Position numbers and translations under genes: made by a program | In this document: piece by piece, positions 63,767-64,000 of the stretch | Numbering within the stretch: position 1 is the first letter of the stretch | Layout of the letters: each line of letters begins with the position of its first letter | Origin: Oegoconia quadripuncta | Lineage: Eukaryota; Arthropoda; Insecta; Lepidoptera; Autostichidae | Direction: 5' to 3' | Length of the DNA: 64,000 bases | NCBI GenBank assembly: GCA_949316235.1 | Contig: OX438748.1 | Coordinates: 6,389,001 to 6,453,000, forward strand | Notes under the pieces: model-generated | Database searches by the model: none | Told to the model about the DNA's origin: nothing | The model's input: only the letters and a program-made list of their open reading frames with translations

Positions 63767-64000
63767 ATATTAAGTCGAGCGAGATTATATTGGTACTGCT
63801 CATTCGCTTGGACGAAATGTACAACTGTCTCTCTCACTCTTGCGTCGCGCGCGACAAACGATGTCATGCTGTGCAAGCGTGTGTTTTAAAATCTCTCTTT
63901 CATCATCCATTATTAATATATTAATAAACCCGTATTAATAAACCAATCTCAATGCAAGTCTTGAGGCTGTATCAACCGAGATGCATCTTAAGAAGTTGAC
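63767..64000. other. Unassigned DNA at the window edge
   Basis: Contains TGCGTCGCGCGCGACAAACG at 63841-63860, a CpG-rich word in otherwise AT-rich DNA. Nothing else is recognised. Confidence 0.3.

Overview
The window looks like a gene-poor stretch of a lepidopteran (moth or butterfly) nuclear genome. The DNA is visibly AT-rich, no bacterial-type gene order is present, and the repeat content is typical of Lepidoptera: tRNA-derived SINEs, 5'-truncated non-LTR retrotransposons (LINEs) with short simple-repeat tails, non-autonomous Helitrons ending in CTAG between A and T, foldback/MITE elements, a mariner and a Harbinger-like relic. No complete host gene could be recognised. This is either intergenic DNA or one or more very large introns.

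Layout. 1-7 kb: mostly unassigned DNA, with a LINE 3' end (3160-3851), a broken RT segment carrying a 205-bp insertion with a 12-bp target duplication (4284-4620) and a dispersed repeat. 7.3-8.75 kb: the longest LINE reading frame, minus strand. 9.2-12.5 kb: SINEs, a LINE tail, a 24-bp-TIR mini-element and a TA-flanked MITE holding a whole SINE. 12.5-24 kb: largely unassigned, with repeat fragments, one SINE and a 46-bp-arm perfect hairpin at 22.9 kb. 24-30 kb: a retroelement C-terminal relic, a MITE with long TIRs, a foldback copy, a LINE tail, a TGTCCCG motif cluster and a Harbinger-like element. 30.19-31.09 kb: a minisatellite of 64 units of 14 bp. 31-37 kb: a dense nest including a 9-bp-TSD MITE, a foldback split by a LINE, an RNase H-bearing LINE relic and a mariner with an intact 353-codon transposase. 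37-46 kb: mostly unique-looking DNA with no recognisable gene and a few CpG-richer patches. 46.7-55.3 kb: repeats, a GT microsatellite and three Helitrons. 55.7 kb: a CpG-rich patch ending in a start codon and splice donor, the best host-promoter candidate. 57-61 kb: a multilayer nest in which one repeat copy is cut into three by two different LINEs. 61-64 kb: two near-identical SINEs, a foldback element and LINE tails.

How the parts relate. Autonomous-type families (LINEs, an RTE-like LINE, mariner) sit beside short non-autonomous passengers. The SINE with an RTE-like 3' end (4.4 and 9.2 kb) and the RTE-like C-terminus at 60 kb share a tail, as expected if the LINE machinery moves the SINE. 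Nesting gives relative ages: a MITE and a mariner each sit inside a copy of the same older repeat, and SINEs and LINE tails sit inside other elements. Only the mariner transposase and the 405-codon RT segment have long intact frames. I found no convincing new biological system. The strongest leads are the intact mariner, the MITE with exact 9-bp duplications, the indel-free 64-unit minisatellite whose minus strand is open in all frames, the perfect hairpin at 22.9 kb, and the candidate first exon at 55.7-55.87 kb. All family boundaries were read by eye and are good to about 5-20 bp unless a target duplication fixes them.
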